From Acinetobacter sp. WU_MDCI_Axc73 (GTDB lineage Bacteria; Pseudomonadota; Gammaproteobacteria; Pseudomonadales; Moraxellaceae): DNA of 64,000 nt. The DNA is taken from NCBI RefSeq assembly GCF_025562455.1, contig NZ_JAHPRO010000001.1, forward strand, positions 124,001 to 188,000. Reading direction: 5' to 3'. This document shows, in pieces, positions 36,113 to 47,344 of the stretch. Position 1 is the stretch's first letter. The number at the start of each line of letters is the position of its first letter. The notes under the pieces are model-generated. The model did no database searches and was not told the origin of the DNA. It worked only from the letters and a program-made list of their open reading frames with translations. The translations under genes and the position numbers were made by a program.

Positions 36113-37753
36113 TTAATTCCTGCAAAGCGATTGCATTCGTTCAACTTCTCGCTGCTTAAGAATACCACGCTGAATTTTACCACTCACTGTTTTGGGTAAC
36201 GTTTCTACAAATTCAATTTCTTTAGGATAAGCATGTTTAGATAAACGTCCACGTACATACATTTGTAGTTTTTCTTTAAGCTGTTCTGTCGCCTGATATT
36301 GACTTTTTAATACGATAAATGCCTTCACAATTTCTGTGCGCGCCAGATCAGGTTTGCCAATGACGGCAGATTCTAAAACTTCTTCGCATTCAAGCAATGT
36401 ACTTTCAACATCAAAAGGGCCCACACGATATCCTGACGTTGTAATGACATCGTCAGCACGACCAACAAAATCTATACCGCCATGATCATTTAACTGTACG
36501 GTATCGCCAGTGATGTAGTATTTACCTACAAAAGATTTTCGGTTATTGCCTCCATAACCTTTAAACCAAAACAAAGGTGACGCATCACAGTCAATTGCCA
36601 ATACCCCGATTCCGCCTTGACTAAGTTCTTGATAATTTTCATCCAGTACCGCAAAACGATGTCCTGGTATAGCAAAACCCGCAGAACCAATTTTAATCAC
36701 ATGTTCTAAGGCATGGTGATTACCAATCACCATGCCAAGTTCAGTCTGTCCGTATTGATCATAAATATTGACATTAAGATCATGTTTAAACCAATGAATC
36801 ACTTCTGGTGTTAACGGCTCACCAGCACTGCTCACAACTCTTAAGTGCTGTTTGATACTGTCATCAAACTTTTCTTTAAAACCATAAAACATACGAAATG
36901 CAGTCGGAGAACCCGTTAAATTATTAACCTGATATTTTTTAATTAGTTCAATTGCTCGATCCACACTAAATGCATTCTCATCCATTAAAATGCCATGACC
37001 TAAACTCAAAGGGCCTGTAAAACCATAATACAGCCCATAAGCCCAACCTGGATCAGCAAGATTCCAAAAAGAATCTTCATCTCGTAAATCAACCGCATGC
37101 ATCATATAGCCTTTAAAAGCCAAAATGGCTTTTAAAGGCACAGGGACAGATTTGGCCAAACCTGTTGTACCAGAGGTAAACATCATTAAAAAATCATCAT
37201 CAAAACTGCGATATTCAATTGGGCAATCGGCATCAAATGCATCGATCACACTCCAGAAATGTTCTTGCTTCTGATCATCATCAATATTCTTTACCGTCAA
37301 AACTTGATTAATATTTAAATTTTCAAGTTTAGATTGTTGATCCGTATTGGTAACCACAAGTTTTGTTTTGGCTGTTTCTAAACGGTGCTCGATAGCTTTG
37401 GATTCAAATGCAGTGAATAAGGGTTGATAAATCGCCCCGATACGCCAAGTTGCTAAAATCGTGATTAATAATTCGGGGGTACGTGGCAATAATCCTGCTA
37501 TGCAGTCTCCAGCCTGAAGATGGATAGACTTAAAATAATTGGCTAATTTTCCTGAGTATTCTGCTAATTGATCAAAGGTATATTGTTGATGCTCTCCATT
37601 TTTTCCTTCCCAGATCAAAGCCACTTTCTGATGACCCAGATATCGACCACAACACTCCTCAAAAGCATTAATGCGCCGTTCATGTCCGTTAAGTTGCTGT
37701 TGAATAAATTGATTTAAATCAAATTCTGCATATGCCTGTATCAGTGTCTTCAT
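36113..37753 (-). CDS. AMP-dependent acyl-CoA synthetase/ligase
   Basis: 546 residues. The adenylate-forming P-loop is MFTSGTTGLAKSVP, followed by YGQTELGMV, the TGD hinge region YITGDTV and the C-terminal catalytic Lys in KTVSGKIQRG. It activates a carboxylic acid to acyl-CoA with ATP; residue differences resemble the medium-chain/propionate type, but the substrate is not determined. The SDR gene upstream on the same strand and the divergent AraC regulator suggest a small acyl-CoA catabolic locus. Confidence 0.85.
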   Translation of the reverse strand: MKTLIQAYAEFDLNQFIQQQLNGHERRINAFEECCGRYLGHQKVALIWEGKNGEHQQYTFDQLAEYSGKLANYFKSIHLQAGDCIAGLLPRTPELLITILATWRIGAIYQPLFTAFESKAIEHRLETAKTKLVVTNTDQQSKLENLNINQVLTVKNIDDDQKQEHFWSVIDAFDADCPIEYRSFDDDFLMMFTSGTTGLAKSVPVPLKAILAFKGYMMHAVDLRDEDSFWNLADPGWAYGLYYGFTGPLSLGHGILMDENAFSVDRAIELIKKYQVNNLTGSPTAFRMFYGFKEKFDDSIKQHLRVVSSAGEPLTPEVIHWFKHDLNVNIYDQYGQTELGMVIGNHHALEHVIKIGSAGFAIPGHRFAVLDENYQELSQGGIGVLAIDCDASPLFWFKGYGGNNRKSFVGKYYITGDTVQLNDHGGIDFVGRADDVITTSGYRVGPFDVESTLLECEEVLESAVIGKPDLARTEIVKAFIVLKSQYQATEQLKEKLQMYVRGRLSKHAYPKEIEFVETLPKTVSGKIQRGILKQREVERMQSLCRN

Positions 37754-37909
37754 CCCGAAAACCTCTTTTATTCCGTTTTAACGCATATAGACCCTTCAAA
37801 ATTTGATCTATATATCCTGTCCATTTTTCTTATCGTAAAACATCCAACAATTTTTCTTGGAGATCAGCCCCAACTTAAACTACTTTGTTTACTTTTTCAA
37901 TTTCCAAAT

Positions 37910-37928
37910 CCCTCAACCTAATTGAGGG
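37910..37928 (-). terminator. Weak hairpin after the SDR gene
   Basis: CCCTCAA (37910-37916) and TTGAGGG (37922-37928) form a 7-bp stem; the following minus-strand bases are only moderately T-rich. Confidence 0.4.
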
Positions 37929-37959
37929 CTTTGGCAGGTAGGGTTAAGTGATTTGGGTG

Positions 37960-38730
37960 TTATTTGGGTGCCATTCGAATGGCACCATCTAAACGAATCA
38001 CTTCACCATTCAGATACGCATTTTCAATAATATGTGCTGCCAGACTTGCAAACTCATCTGGTTTACCCAAACGCGATGGATAAGGCACCATTTGACCCAG
38101 TGAATCCTGAACTTGTTGTGGCAACGCTTTGAGCATGGGCGTTTCCATAATACCGGGGGCGATAGTAACCACCCGAATAGCATGACGCCCCAACTCACGT
38201 GCAATGGGTAAAGTCATTGCAACAACCGCACCTTTGGATGCAGCGTAAGCAGCCTGTCCAATTTGCCCATCAAATGCAGCAACAGAAGCAGTATTAATAA
38301 TCACACCGCGGTCTTCGTCTTGAGGCATTACTGTATTATGTGTCATGGCTTCCGCTGCAAAACGCAGCATATTAAAAGTCCCTGTCACATTAATATTCAG
38401 CACTTTGTTGAACAATACCAGATCATGAATACCTTCTTTGCCCACGACTTTTGCAGATGGTCCAACTCCTGCACAATTAATTAAGCCATGAATTGCACCA
38501 TACTTTTGTAACGTCTGTTTAAAAAACTGATCAACCTCAATTTCATTGGTCACATCCACTGCAACAAAATCTGCTGCTGAACCCAACTTTTCTGCCTGAG
38601 CCTGCCCAGCCTCAACATTCATATCAACTAATGTTACATAAGCACCTCGTGCGACCAGACATTCAGCCGTTGCAGCACCCAAACCCGAGGCACCACCTGT
38701 AATAATGAAATGTTTTCCTTGTATTTTCAT
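37960..38730 (-). CDS. Short-chain dehydrogenase, 3-hydroxyacyl-CoA dehydrogenase type
   Basis: 256 residues with the Rossmann motif TGGASGLGAATA near the N-terminus, NINVTGTF in the middle and catalytic Tyr-x3-Lys in AAYAASKGAV. The overall sequence (PQDEDRGVIINTASVAAFDG) resembles 3-hydroxy-2-methylbutyryl/3-hydroxyacyl-CoA dehydrogenases of the HSD10 type. Using NAD+, it would oxidise a 3-hydroxyacyl-CoA in fatty or branched-chain acid degradation. The ligase at 36113 follows after 206 bases. Confidence 0.82.
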   Translation of the reverse strand: MKIQGKHFIITGGASGLGAATAECLVARGAYVTLVDMNVEAGQAQAEKLGSAADFVAVDVTNEIEVDQFFKQTLQKYGAIHGLINCAGVGPSAKVVGKEGIHDLVLFNKVLNINVTGTFNMLRFAAEAMTHNTVMPQDEDRGVIINTASVAAFDGQIGQAAYAASKGAVVAMTLPIARELGRHAIRVVTIAPGIMETPMLKALPQQVQDSLGQMVPYPSRLGKPDEFASLAAHIIENAYLNGEVIRLDGAIRMAPK

Positions 38731-38883
38731 TGCGAATTTCCACCTGATTAATTTTATTGCTATATGACTTTCAGAGTAAAAGTTCAGCTTTTACAGTACA
38801 ATTTCAAAAAGCTTCAAATGTTCTGCAGTTTTTGGACATTTAGATCATTTAAAAAAATTTACATGTTTATTTCAAGGTCATAC

Positions 38884-39918
38884 ATGCAGCGGATTGCACA
38901 GCCAAATATTTCCCCGTCAAACAAGGGAACAATTTCTATTGCATTGGTCAATGAAGCTTTGAGTGTGGCACATTCCCGCGGTTTTAATATTGAAAAAATA
39001 GTAAAACAGGCGGGGATTTCAGCCGAGCTTTTAAATTTCCCCAAAGCCAGAATCCCAGTATCAGCATATGCACAACTCTGGATTGAGCTAGCTCATCATA
39101 TGGATGACGAATTTTTTGGAATGGACTCTCATCCTATGCGACGTGGTAGTTATCAATTATTAGCAAAACTGGTCATGCATGCGGATACTATAGAAAAGGC
39201 TTTAACCGATACTTTAAAATTTTTTTCTATACTTCTGGATGATATCCAAGCAGAGTTTCAAGTTGAACAAAATCTGGCATCTTTGATTATTCATGATCGA
39301 ACTCACACTAAACGGATGTTCAGTTATGCCACTTTTTTGATGTTGATTCATGGTTTATTGTGTTGGTTAGCGGATCAACGGATTGTGATTGATAAAATTA
39401 GTCTGAAATGCGCTAAGCCCGCTTATCCGCAAGATTATTATGTCCGTTTTTGTGAAAATATTGAATTTGATGCAGTCGCTAATATCGTAGAATTCAATGC
39501 AGATTATTTACAGATTAAAATTAAAAAAGATAAAAAATCGCTTTATGAATTTCTAAAACAGACACCACAGAATTTATTAGTACGCTATAAAAATGAAAAT
39601 GCGCTAAGCCTAATGATTCGCAGACATCTTATCAAACATCATCCCGCGCTTTGGCCAGAACTTAAAGAACTTTCACAGCAGTTAAACATGTCTGAAGCAA
39701 CCATTCAACGGCGTTTAAAAGCTGAAAATATCAGTTATCAACAGCTCAAAAATGACATCCGATGTGATATTGCCATTGAGCATTTAAGTAAAACTGAAAA
39801 TTGTATTCAAGATATCAGTGATGCCTTAAATTTCCATGATCCAAGTGCGTTTTATCGTGCTTTTAAAAAATGGACGGGGGTCAATCCAAGTGCTTATCGA
39901 ACAAAGTCTTCAAGCTAA
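38884..39918 (+). CDS. AraC-family transcriptional regulator
   Basis: 344 residues from ATG 38884, with AAGG 7-8 bases upstream; earlier in-frame starts give an unlikely aromatic extension. The long N-terminal half resembles the arabinose-binding-like domain of OruR-type AraC proteins. The C-terminal HTH includes LSQQLNMSEATIQRRLKAE and the signature ISDALNFHDPSAFYRAFKK. It is divergent from the SDR gene by 153 bases and probably controls that locus. Confidence 0.85.
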   Translation: MQRIAQPNISPSNKGTISIALVNEALSVAHSRGFNIEKIVKQAGISAELLNFPKARIPVSAYAQLWIELAHHMDDEFFGMDSHPMRRGSYQLLAKLVMHADTIEKALTDTLKFFSILLDDIQAEFQVEQNLASLIIHDRTHTKRMFSYATFLMLIHGLLCWLADQRIVIDKISLKCAKPAYPQDYYVRFCENIEFDAVANIVEFNADYLQIKIKKDKKSLYEFLKQTPQNLLVRYKNENALSLMIRRHLIKHHPALWPELKELSQQLNMSEATIQRRLKAENISYQQLKNDIRCDIAIEHLSKTENCIQDISDALNFHDPSAFYRAFKKWTGVNPSAYRTKSSS

Positions 39919-39935
39919 AAGCAATTTATAGTGGT

Positions 39936-40754
39936 TTATACTTTCCATTGCCCTAAACTGATACGATCATTTGCACCATAATCTTTTCGGGTTTCAACTT
40001 GAGTAAAGCCACGTTTTTGAAGTAATTGGCGAACTCTATGCCCTTGATCATAACCATGTTCAAGCACTAGCCATGCATCATTATCCATCCAGTTCGGCGC
40101 TTGATCAATAATCAGTTCCAGATCCGCGAGACCTTGATGCTCTGCGACCAATGCGCGACGAGGTTCAGTTCCCAGATTCACCATGTGTTCATCATTTGCA
40201 TCGATATAAGGTGGATTGGACACAATTAAATCAAACTTTTGCACAGGTATGGCTTCAAACCATGCACTGCAAATAAATTGAACTTGATTCAGAGCATGAC
40301 GATATGCATTCTCCTGAGCAACTTCAAGCGTTGGGAAGTAAATATCGGTTGCTAAAACTTTCCAGTCAGGACGCTCTTTAGCTAAAGATAGGGCGATTGC
40401 CCCTGTCCCTGTGCCTAAATCCAGCATCGAAGCTTGAAAAGGTAAATTTAACGACAAAACCGTTTCAATTAAAATCTCTGTGTCTGGGCGTGGAACCAAT
40501 GTGTCTGGTGTAACCTTTAAATCCAGACTCCAAAACGGTTGAGAACCCGTAATATAGGCCAGCGGCTCGCCTTTAGAAAGTCGCATCAGTCCATCTAAAA
40601 AAGCTTGTTCCTGCTGCTGCGTCAAAGCTTTCATTTGACACATTTTTAGTTCAAGCGAATTCAGATTTAGGATATGTTCAAGCAACCACATGGCTTCCTG
40701 ACGCTCATAGCTATCAGATTCTCCACGCAGATTTAAAGCTTGCCCAATGTTCAT
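39936..40754 (-). CDS. prmC: Peptide chain release factor N5-glutamine methyltransferase
   Basis: 272 residues. The AdoMet motif LDLGTGTGAIALSLA and the catalytic NPPYIDANDEH are present. It methylates the GGQ glutamine of release factors 1 and 2. It overlaps the prfA stop by one base (TAATG), the classic prfA-prmC coupling. Confidence 0.95.
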   Translation of the reverse strand: MNIGQALNLRGESDSYERQEAMWLLEHILNLNSLELKMCQMKALTQQQEQAFLDGLMRLSKGEPLAYITGSQPFWSLDLKVTPDTLVPRPDTEILIETVLSLNLPFQASMLDLGTGTGAIALSLAKERPDWKVLATDIYFPTLEVAQENAYRHALNQVQFICSAWFEAIPVQKFDLIVSNPPYIDANDEHMVNLGTEPRRALVAEHQGLADLELIIDQAPNWMDNDAWLVLEHGYDQGHRVRQLLQKRGFTQVETRKDYGANDRISLGQWKV

Positions 40755-41842
40755 TAGCCACCATTCTCTTGTGCCAACATCGCTAACTGATCGGCTTGAT
40801 ATTCACGATGTAAACTGTCCAAAAGTTCGGTCAAATCACCTTCCATAATCGCGTCTAACTTATATAAAGTTAAATTAATACGATGGTCTGTCATTCGACC
40901 TTGTGGATAGTTATAAGTACGAATACGTTCTGAGCGGTCACCAGATCCGACTAGATCACGGCGCATTTCAGAAGTCGCCGTTTCCTGCGCAGCGCGTTTG
41001 GCATTTTCCAGACGTGAAACCAGTAACGCCATCGCTTTAGCTTTGTTTTTATGTTGTGAGCGTTCTTCCTGACACTCCACTACCACGCCTGTTGGAATAT
41101 GGGTAATACGTACTGCCGAATCAGTTTTGTTAATATGCTGACCACCAGCACCCGATGCACGATAAGTATCAATCCGTAAATCGGCAGGATTAATTTCTAC
41201 AGTCGTATCCACATCAACTTCAGGCAAAATCGCAACTGTACAAGCAGAAGTATGTACGCGACCTTGTGATTCTGTTGCAGGTACACGCTGTACACGATGT
41301 GCGCCGCTTTCAAATTTTAAGCGACCATACACGCCATCGCCATCGACACGACAAATCACCTCTTTATAACCGCCGTGCTCACCTTCATTTTCCGAGAGGA
41401 CTTCGATACGCCAACCTTGTGATTCAGCATATTTACTATACATACGGAACAAATCACCTGAGAAAATTGCCGCTTCATCACCGCCAGTCCCTGCACGAAC
41501 TTCCAAATAAGCAGAATTGGCATCATTCGGATCTTTCGGAATCATCAAAATATTCAGATCCGCTTCGAGTTGCTCAATCACAGCTCTATTTTCCTTGATT
41601 TCCTCTTGAGCCATATCCTTAAAATCAGGATCATTCAGCATGTCTTCAGCAGTCACAATATCTTGCTCAGCCTGACGATACTTTCCCCAGACTTCGACCA
41701 TTTCAGAAAGATCACTATGCTCACGGGATAATTTACGGAAACGTTTATTATCAGTAATGACTTCCGCATCTGCCAATAATGCCGTTAACTCTTCATAACG
41801 ATCACAGAGTTGATCCAGTCGTAAACGTAATGATTCTTTCAT
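40754..41842 (-). CDS. prfA: Peptide chain release factor 1
   Basis: 362 residues. The peptidyl-hydrolase motif [15 protein letters not shown] is intact, and the family pattern [17 protein letters not shown] lies in domain 2. It ends translation at UAA and UAG. Its substrate methylase prmC is coupled directly downstream. Confidence 0.97.
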   Translation of the reverse strand: MKESLRLRLDQLCDRYEELTALLADAEVITDNKRFRKLSREHSDLSEMVEVWGKYRQAEQDIVTAEDMLNDPDFKDMAQEEIKENRAVIEQLEADLNILMIPKDPNDANSAYLEVRAGTGGDEAAIFSGDLFRMYSKYAESQGWRIEVLSENEGEHGGYKEVICRVDGDGVYGRLKFESGAHRVQRVPATESQGRVHTSACTVAILPEVDVDTTVEINPADLRIDTYRASGAGGQHINKTDSAVRITHIPTGVVVECQEERSQHKNKAKAMALLVSRLENAKRAAQETATSEMRRDLVGSGDRSERIRTYNYPQGRMTDHRINLTLYKLDAIMEGDLTELLDSLHREYQADQLAMLAQENGG

Positions 41843-42209
41843 AAGTGGAAGTATCTCAAAATAAAAATAATCGACCTGCGCAACGCTTGAATGATGAAGT
41901 GCTTGCGATCATGTCAAAGCTAAAATTGCGCATAGTTTACCGATTATGACTGTTAAAGAACATAGATCAGCTTATATTTGCTTGCTCTTAAGCACATTTC
42001 AGTCTTTCGAGTTTTCACTTTTTCTTCACACTAAGCGATAAATCAATCGTTTTTGCCGTTTTAATAGACATTTTTAATAGAAAGCATACAAAACACAGCT
42101 ACATTGTAAAAATAACAACGAGAATCTCCACAATTAAAGTGAATCGTTTTGTTACATTTGCTGCAACGAAATAGATGAAGTCCTGCTGTTGGGACATGGA
42201 GGATTTAAG
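41843..42209. other. Divergent intergenic region between prfA and the glycine-zipper gene
   Basis: 367 bases, AT-rich, no supported gene. It should contain both outward promoters. A strong GGAGGA ribosome-binding site is just before ATG 42210. Confidence 0.4.
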
Positions 42210-42650
42210 ATGAAAGCAAATAATTTATTATTAAGTGGTGTTTTGGCATTTTCTTCAATATTTGCAATTAATGCCCATGCAGACAACACCACTCGTGTTG
42301 CTGCAACCTCTGCATTAGGTAGTGTCGTAGGTACAGCTTTAGGCAATCAAATGGGTGGCAATACTGGTGCGATGATTGGTTCAGCTGTTGGTGGCGCAGG
42401 TGGTGCAGCCGTTGCAAGCAATAGACATAATCGTACTTCATCTGCAATTGGTGGTGGTTTAGGTGGTGTTGGTGGCTATACTGTTGGTAAAAACATGGGC
42501 GGAACAAGTGGTGGATATATTGGTTCAGCCTTAGGCGCCGCAGGTGGTTCAGCTTTAGGAAACAAAATTTCTAAAGATCGAGCTGAAGAAAAACGATATA
42601 ACAACTCACGTGGTTGGAAAAGACATCACCGTCACTATCGTCACCGCTAA
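42210..42650 (+). CDS. Exported glycine-zipper protein
   Basis: 146 residues from ATG 42210, with GGAGG 8-9 bases upstream. A signal peptide ends NAHA. The mature part is almost entirely Gly/Ala/Ser repeats of the GxxxG type (GTALGNQMGGNTGAMIGSAV), a glycine zipper that may form membrane-associated helices. The C-terminus is strongly basic with several His (HHRHYRHR). This resembles envelope-stress-type small proteins; function unknown. A terminator follows. Confidence 0.75.
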   Translation: MKANNLLLSGVLAFSSIFAINAHADNTTRVAATSALGSVVGTALGNQMGGNTGAMIGSAVGGAGGAAVASNRHNRTSSAIGGGLGGVGGYTVGKNMGGTSGGYIGSALGAAGGSALGNKISKDRAEEKRYNNSRGWKRHHRHYRHR

Positions 42651-42674
42651 TTCGTTGTATGATTTAAATAGTCG

Positions 42675-42697
42675 AGCACCCTTCTGGGTGCTTTTTT
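42675..42697 (+). terminator. Intrinsic terminator after the glycine-zipper gene
   Basis: AGCACCC (42675-42681), a 4-base loop and GGGTGCT (42686-42692) run into a T-tract. Confidence 0.9.
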
Positions 42698-42794
42698 ATT
42701 TCAAGTTACAAATCACTGCATAAATCGAAAAAAAACGATATACATATATTTAGACAAATCGTAAAATAACGATATATAGTCCTGAGAATTTTTT

Positions 42795-43796
42795 ATGGCT
42801 TTTTTAAAAGAAACACGGTTTTCAATTCTTGAGCTTGCGCCTATCCGTAACGATAAAACAGTTCAATTTTCGTTACATCATGCTCTGGAGTTGGCACAGC
42901 ACGCAGAAAAACTAGGATACGAGCGTTTATGGCTGGCCGAACACCATAATATGGATGGTATTGCCAGTTCAGCGACCGCTGTGTTACTGGGTTATATTGC
43001 TGCAAATACACAGTCAATACGTTTAGGCTCTGGTGGTGTAATGCTACCTAATCATGCGCCATTGGTAGTTGCGGAACAATTTGGTACATTAGCAACGCTT
43101 TACCCCAATCGTATTGAATTAGGATTAGGTCGGGCGCCAGGCACAGATCAATTGACGATGCGAGCTTTACGTCGTGGTCGTCAGGAAACTGAAGATCAAT
43201 TTCCTCAAGATGTCCTCGAAATTTTGCAATATTTCAAAGACCCTGAACCCAATCAAAAAATCGTAGCAACCCCAGGACACGGCACACATGTTCCTGTCTG
43301 GTTACTTGGCTCAAGCTTATTTAGTGCACAACTCGCGGCTCGTTTAGGTCTTCCCTATTCTTTTGCATCACATTTTGCACCACGTATGCTGTCACAGGCT
43401 GTCCAGTTGTATCGGGAAAACTTTCAAGCATCTGAATATCTAGAACGACCTTATGTTTCCATGGGTGTTCCAACTGTAGTAGCTAAAACAGATGCCGAAG
43501 CACAGCATTTAGCCACCAGTGCTTATCAACGTGTACTGGGTTTAATGCGTGGACAAAGTTTAAAACTCAAACCACCTGTGGAGTCAATGGATCATATCTG
43601 GACACCTGCCGAGCGCATATCCGTCAATAACTTTTATGCATTGGGTCAAATTGGTTCACCTGAAACGGTGAAAGCAGGTCTGCAAGACTTGTTAGAACAT
43701 GTAGATGTTGATGAGTTCATTTTCACTTGTGATATTTATAACACTGAAAAGCGACTCGAAAACTTTAGTTTATTGATGGATATCAAAAACAGCTAA
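42795..43796 (+). CDS. LLM-class flavin-dependent oxidoreductase
   Basis: 333 residues, a luciferase-like TIM barrel. Family features include the N-terminal [27 protein letters not shown] and the flavin region [14 protein letters not shown]. It belongs to the single-chain group often annotated MsnO8/YhbW-like; the substrate is unknown. It stands alone, with a very stable terminator after it. Confidence 0.85.
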   Translation: MAFLKETRFSILELAPIRNDKTVQFSLHHALELAQHAEKLGYERLWLAEHHNMDGIASSATAVLLGYIAANTQSIRLGSGGVMLPNHAPLVVAEQFGTLATLYPNRIELGLGRAPGTDQLTMRALRRGRQETEDQFPQDVLEILQYFKDPEPNQKIVATPGHGTHVPVWLLGSSLFSAQLAARLGLPYSFASHFAPRMLSQAVQLYRENFQASEYLERPYVSMGVPTVVAKTDAEAQHLATSAYQRVLGLMRGQSLKLKPPVESMDHIWTPAERISVNNFYALGQIGSPETVKAGLQDLLEHVDVDEFIFTCDIYNTEKRLENFSLLMDIKNS

Positions 43797-43810
43797 AATT
43801 GTTTAACTAA

Positions 43811-43848
43811 AAAAGGGAAATCAATGATTTTTCATTGATTTCCCTTTT
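43811..43848. terminator. 17-bp perfect terminator between the LLM gene and ppsR
   Basis: The arms 43811-43827 and 43832-43848 pair perfectly around TTTT, with A and T at the ends, so it serves both converging genes. Confidence 0.9.
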
Positions 43849-43901
43849 CGCTTGTTATAAACGGCAGATCGGAAACGCTGAATGATTCAGACCTATTCTT
43901 T

Positions 43902-44738
43902 TTAACCAATACGACGTTTCAAGCCTGTCTTTTGTAAAATACGTGTTGAAATTTCTTCAATCGACATCTCCGTGACATTTAAATAAGGAATTCCTTCTGA
44001 AATATAGATTCCTTCAATCGCGCGCAGCTCCATCTGACATTGGCTAAAACTTGCATAACGGCTATTGGCTTTACGTTCATTGCGAATCGCAACTAAACGT
44101 TCCGCATCGATCATCAAACCAAATAACTTATTTTTATGTTCTTTCAATACTTTTGGCAAACGATTGTCATCTAGATCTTCTTCGGTAAGCGGATAATTTG
44201 CAACACGAATTCCAAATTGTAATGACAAATAAATCGACGTTGGCGTTTTACCCGAACGTGATACCCCAATCAAGATAATATCGGCTTTATCATAATGACG
44301 TGTACGAGCACCATCATCATTGTCCAAAGCGAAATGAACTGCATCAATACGAGCTTTATAATATTCAGAATCCGTCACGGCATGAGTCTGTCCGACTAAA
44401 GTTGTCGGTGGTGTGCCAAGCTCTTGTTCTAACTTACTAATTAAGCCCTCAAAAACGTCGAGATTCACTGCTTTGGCAGTATTAATGATTTCACGCACGT
44501 TTGGATCGACCAACGTATCAAATACCAGAGGCAAAGTCTGATCTTTAGACTGGCAACTATTAATTTCAGCGACCACATTCATTGCAGCTTCTTCTGAGGT
44601 GATATACGGAATAATATGAATATCAAAATCCACATTGGGAAACTGTGCTAATAAAGAATGTCCGAGGGTTTCAGCCGTTATCGCGGTTCCATCTGAAATA
44701 AAAAATACACTCCGCTTAATTTGTTTACTATCTGACAT
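43902..44738 (-). CDS. ppsR: Phosphoenolpyruvate synthase regulatory protein (bifunctional kinase/phosphorylase)
   Basis: 278 residues from ATG 44738, with GAGGAG about nine bases upstream; a TTG extension is unneeded. The DUF299 P-loop GVSRSGKTPTSIYLSLQFG is present. It inactivates and reactivates PEP synthase by ADP-dependent phosphorylation and Pi-dependent dephosphorylation of a Thr next to the catalytic His. Its target, ppsA, is divergent 159 bases away. Confidence 0.93.
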   Translation of the reverse strand: MSDSKQIKRSVFFISDGTAITAETLGHSLLAQFPNVDFDIHIIPYITSEEAAMNVVAEINSCQSKDQTLPLVFDTLVDPNVREIINTAKAVNLDVFEGLISKLEQELGTPPTTLVGQTHAVTDSEYYKARIDAVHFALDNDDGARTRHYDKADIILIGVSRSGKTPTSIYLSLQFGIRVANYPLTEEDLDDNRLPKVLKEHKNKLFGLMIDAERLVAIRNERKANSRYASFSQCQMELRAIEGIYISEGIPYLNVTEMSIEEISTRILQKTGLKRRIG

Positions 44739-44897
44739 GAAAAATCTCCTCAAACATTTGTCTTAGTGCTATATAATCTTTATAGTAAGCTGATCTTACA
44801 TGACTGTCGCTTAGAGTAAAATCGAAAACCTAAGCACATAAATATCTTTTCTTCTTGCCAAGATAGTACTTAATACTGGAAAAGTGGAGTAAAAACT

Positions 44898-47276
44898 TTG
44901 GAAGCGCGCGTAATCGGTCTGGAAAAATTAGGGAAACACGACGTCGAACTCGTGGGTGGGAAAAACTCATCTCTAGGTGAAATGATCAGCCATTTATCCA
45001 ATGCTGGTGTGTCTGTACCGGGTGGCTTTGCCACAACTGCTGCTGCTTATCGTGAGTTCCTTGAACAAAGCGGTCTAAACGCAAAAATTCAAGCAGAACT
45101 CGATCAATTGAATGTTGACGATGTCAATGCTCTTGCCGAAACTGGCGCAAAAATTCGTCAATGGATTGTAGATACTCCTCTCATTCCAGCATTAGAAAAA
45201 GAAGTTCGTGACGCTTTTAATGCACTTTCTAACGGCAACCCTGATATCGCGGTTGCCGTTCGTTCATCTGCAACTGCTGAAGATTTACCAGATGCCTCTT
45301 TTGCTGGTCAGCAAGAAACTTTTCTGAATATTCGTGGCATTGATAATATTTTGATTGCCATCAAAGAAGTATTTGCATCTTTGTATAACGACCGTGCAAT
45401 TGCATACCGTGTGCATCAAGGCTTTGCTCATGACATCGTTGCACTATCTGCTGGCATACAACGCATGGTACGTTCAGAAACAGGTGCTGCGGGTGTGATG
45501 TTTACATTGGATACCGAATCTGGTTTCCGAGATGTTGTATTCATTACAGCATCTTATGGTTTGGGTGAAATGGTCGTTCAAGGTGCTGTTAACCCTGACG
45601 AATTTTATTTATCAAAACCACTTCTTAAAAATGGCAAACACTCTGTATTACGTCGTAACCTCGGTTCAAAGCACCAAAAAATGATTTATGGTGAAGAAGG
45701 TTCAGCAGGTAAATCAGTAGTGGTGGTTGATGTTGAAAAACAGGATCGCCAACAATTTGCTTTAAATGATCATGAGCTTCAAGAACTTGCTAAACAAGCC
45801 ATGATCATTGAAGACCATTACGGTGCGCCAATGGACATCGAATGGGCCAAAGATGGCGATGATGGTCAAATTTATATTGTTCAGGCGCGTCCTGAAACTG
45901 TAAAAAGCCGTCAAAATGTTGGCACTATGGAGCGCTACCTGCTTAAACAACGCGGTACTGTGTTGTGTGAAGGTCGATCAATCGGTCAACGTATTGGTTC
46001 TGGTAAAGTACGCGTAGTTTCATCAATTAAAGAGATGGATAAAGTTCAACCAGGTGACGTGCTAGTTTCAGACATGACTGACCCAGACTGGGAACCAGTA
46101 ATGAAACGTGCCGCTGCGATCGTGACTAACCGCGGTGGTCGTACTTGTCATGCTGCTATTATTGCACGTGAACTGGGTGTTCCTGCGATTGTGGGTACAG
46201 GCAATGCCACAGAAGTCCTAACCGATGGTCAGGAAGTCACTGTTTCATGTGCTGAAGGTGATACAGGCTTTATTTATGAAGGTGCATTGGATTTTGAAAT
46301 TCAACGCAACTCCATTGAATCTATGCCAAAACTTCCGTTCAAAATTATGATGAATGTTGGCAACCCTGATCGCGCATTTGACTTTGCTCAAATTCCAAAC
46401 GGTGGTATTGGTCTAGCTCGTCTTGAGTTCATCATTAACCGTATGATTGGTGTACATCCAAAGGCCTTACTGAATATTGAAAGCTTACCGCGCGAAACAC
46501 GTGCAGCAGTGATGGCACGTACTGCGGGCTACTCTTCCCCTGTAGAGTTTTACGTAGAAAAACTGGTTGAAGGTATTGCAACTCTTGCGGCTGCCTTTGC
46601 TGAAAAGCCAGTCATTGTTCGTATGTCAGATTTTAAATCCAATGAATATGCCAACCTCATTGGCGGTAAGCTTTACGAACCAGAAGAAGAAAACCCAATG
46701 TTGGGTTTCCGTGGTGCAAGCCGTTATGTATCAGACAACTTCCGCGATTGCTTTGAGCTTGAATGTCGTGCCTTGAAAAAAGCACGTGATGAAATGGGCC
46801 TGACCAATATTCAAATCATGATTCCATTCGTGCGTACAGTTTCTGAAGCAAAACGCGTCATTGAACTTTTAGCTTTAAATGGCTTAAAGCGTGGTGAGAA
46901 CGGTTTAAAAATCATCATGATGTGTGAATTACCAACCAATGCATTATTGGCTGAACAATTCCTTGAACATTTTGATGGTTTCTCCATTGGTTCTAATGAC
47001 TTGACTCAATTGACACTGGGTTTAGACCGCGACTCTGGCATTGTTTCTCATCTTTTTGATGAACGTGATCCAGCCGTTAAAGCACTGCTTTCAATGGCGA
47101 TTCATGCTTGTCGCAAAGCTGGGAAATATGTAGGTATTTGTGGTCAAGGTCCATCTGACCATCCAGATCTTGCTAAATGGCTGATGGAGCAAGGCATTGA
47201 AACTGTTTCACTCAATCCTGACTCAGTACTTGAAACTTGGTTCTTCCTAGCGGAAGATAAAGACAAGCAAGCCTAA
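44898..47276 (+). CDS. ppsA: Phosphoenolpyruvate synthase (pyruvate, water dikinase)
   Basis: 792 residues from a TTG start (GGAG 8 bases upstream). The N-terminal ATP-binding domain includes [10 protein letters not shown] and [20 protein letters not shown]; the phosphohistidine loop [15 protein letters not shown] lies near residue 420; the C-terminal barrel ends with [11 protein letters not shown]. It converts pyruvate and ATP to PEP, AMP and Pi for gluconeogenesis, needed for growth on alkanes or fatty acids. The regulator ppsR is divergent. Confidence 0.96.
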   Translation: MEARVIGLEKLGKHDVELVGGKNSSLGEMISHLSNAGVSVPGGFATTAAAYREFLEQSGLNAKIQAELDQLNVDDVNALAETGAKIRQWIVDTPLIPALEKEVRDAFNALSNGNPDIAVAVRSSATAEDLPDASFAGQQETFLNIRGIDNILIAIKEVFASLYNDRAIAYRVHQGFAHDIVALSAGIQRMVRSETGAAGVMFTLDTESGFRDVVFITASYGLGEMVVQGAVNPDEFYLSKPLLKNGKHSVLRRNLGSKHQKMIYGEEGSAGKSVVVVDVEKQDRQQFALNDHELQELAKQAMIIEDHYGAPMDIEWAKDGDDGQIYIVQARPETVKSRQNVGTMERYLLKQRGTVLCEGRSIGQRIGSGKVRVVSSIKEMDKVQPGDVLVSDMTDPDWEPVMKRAAAIVTNRGGRTCHAAIIARELGVPAIVGTGNATEVLTDGQEVTVSCAEGDTGFIYEGALDFEIQRNSIESMPKLPFKIMMNVGNPDRAFDFAQIPNGGIGLARLEFIINRMIGVHPKALLNIESLPRETRAAVMARTAGYSSPVEFYVEKLVEGIATLAAAFAEKPVIVRMSDFKSNEYANLIGGKLYEPEEENPMLGFRGASRYVSDNFRDCFELECRALKKARDEMGLTNIQIMIPFVRTVSEAKRVIELLALNGLKRGENGLKIIMMCELPTNALLAEQFLEHFDGFSIGSNDLTQLTLGLDRDSGIVSHLFDERDPAVKALLSMAIHACRKAGKYVGICGQGPSDHPDLAKWLMEQGIETVSLNPDSVLETWFFLAEDKDKQA

Positions 47277-47288
47277 CTTAATCTTATC

Positions 47289-47315
47289 AAAAAGACCCTC
47301 GCGTGGGGTCTTTTT
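47289..47315 (+). terminator. Intrinsic terminator after ppsA
   Basis: AAAAAGACCC (47289-47298) pairs with GGGTCTTTTT (47306-47315) around a 7-base loop. Confidence 0.9.
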
Positions 47316-47344
47316 CATCTTTAAGCTGTTGAGATTTAAAAATT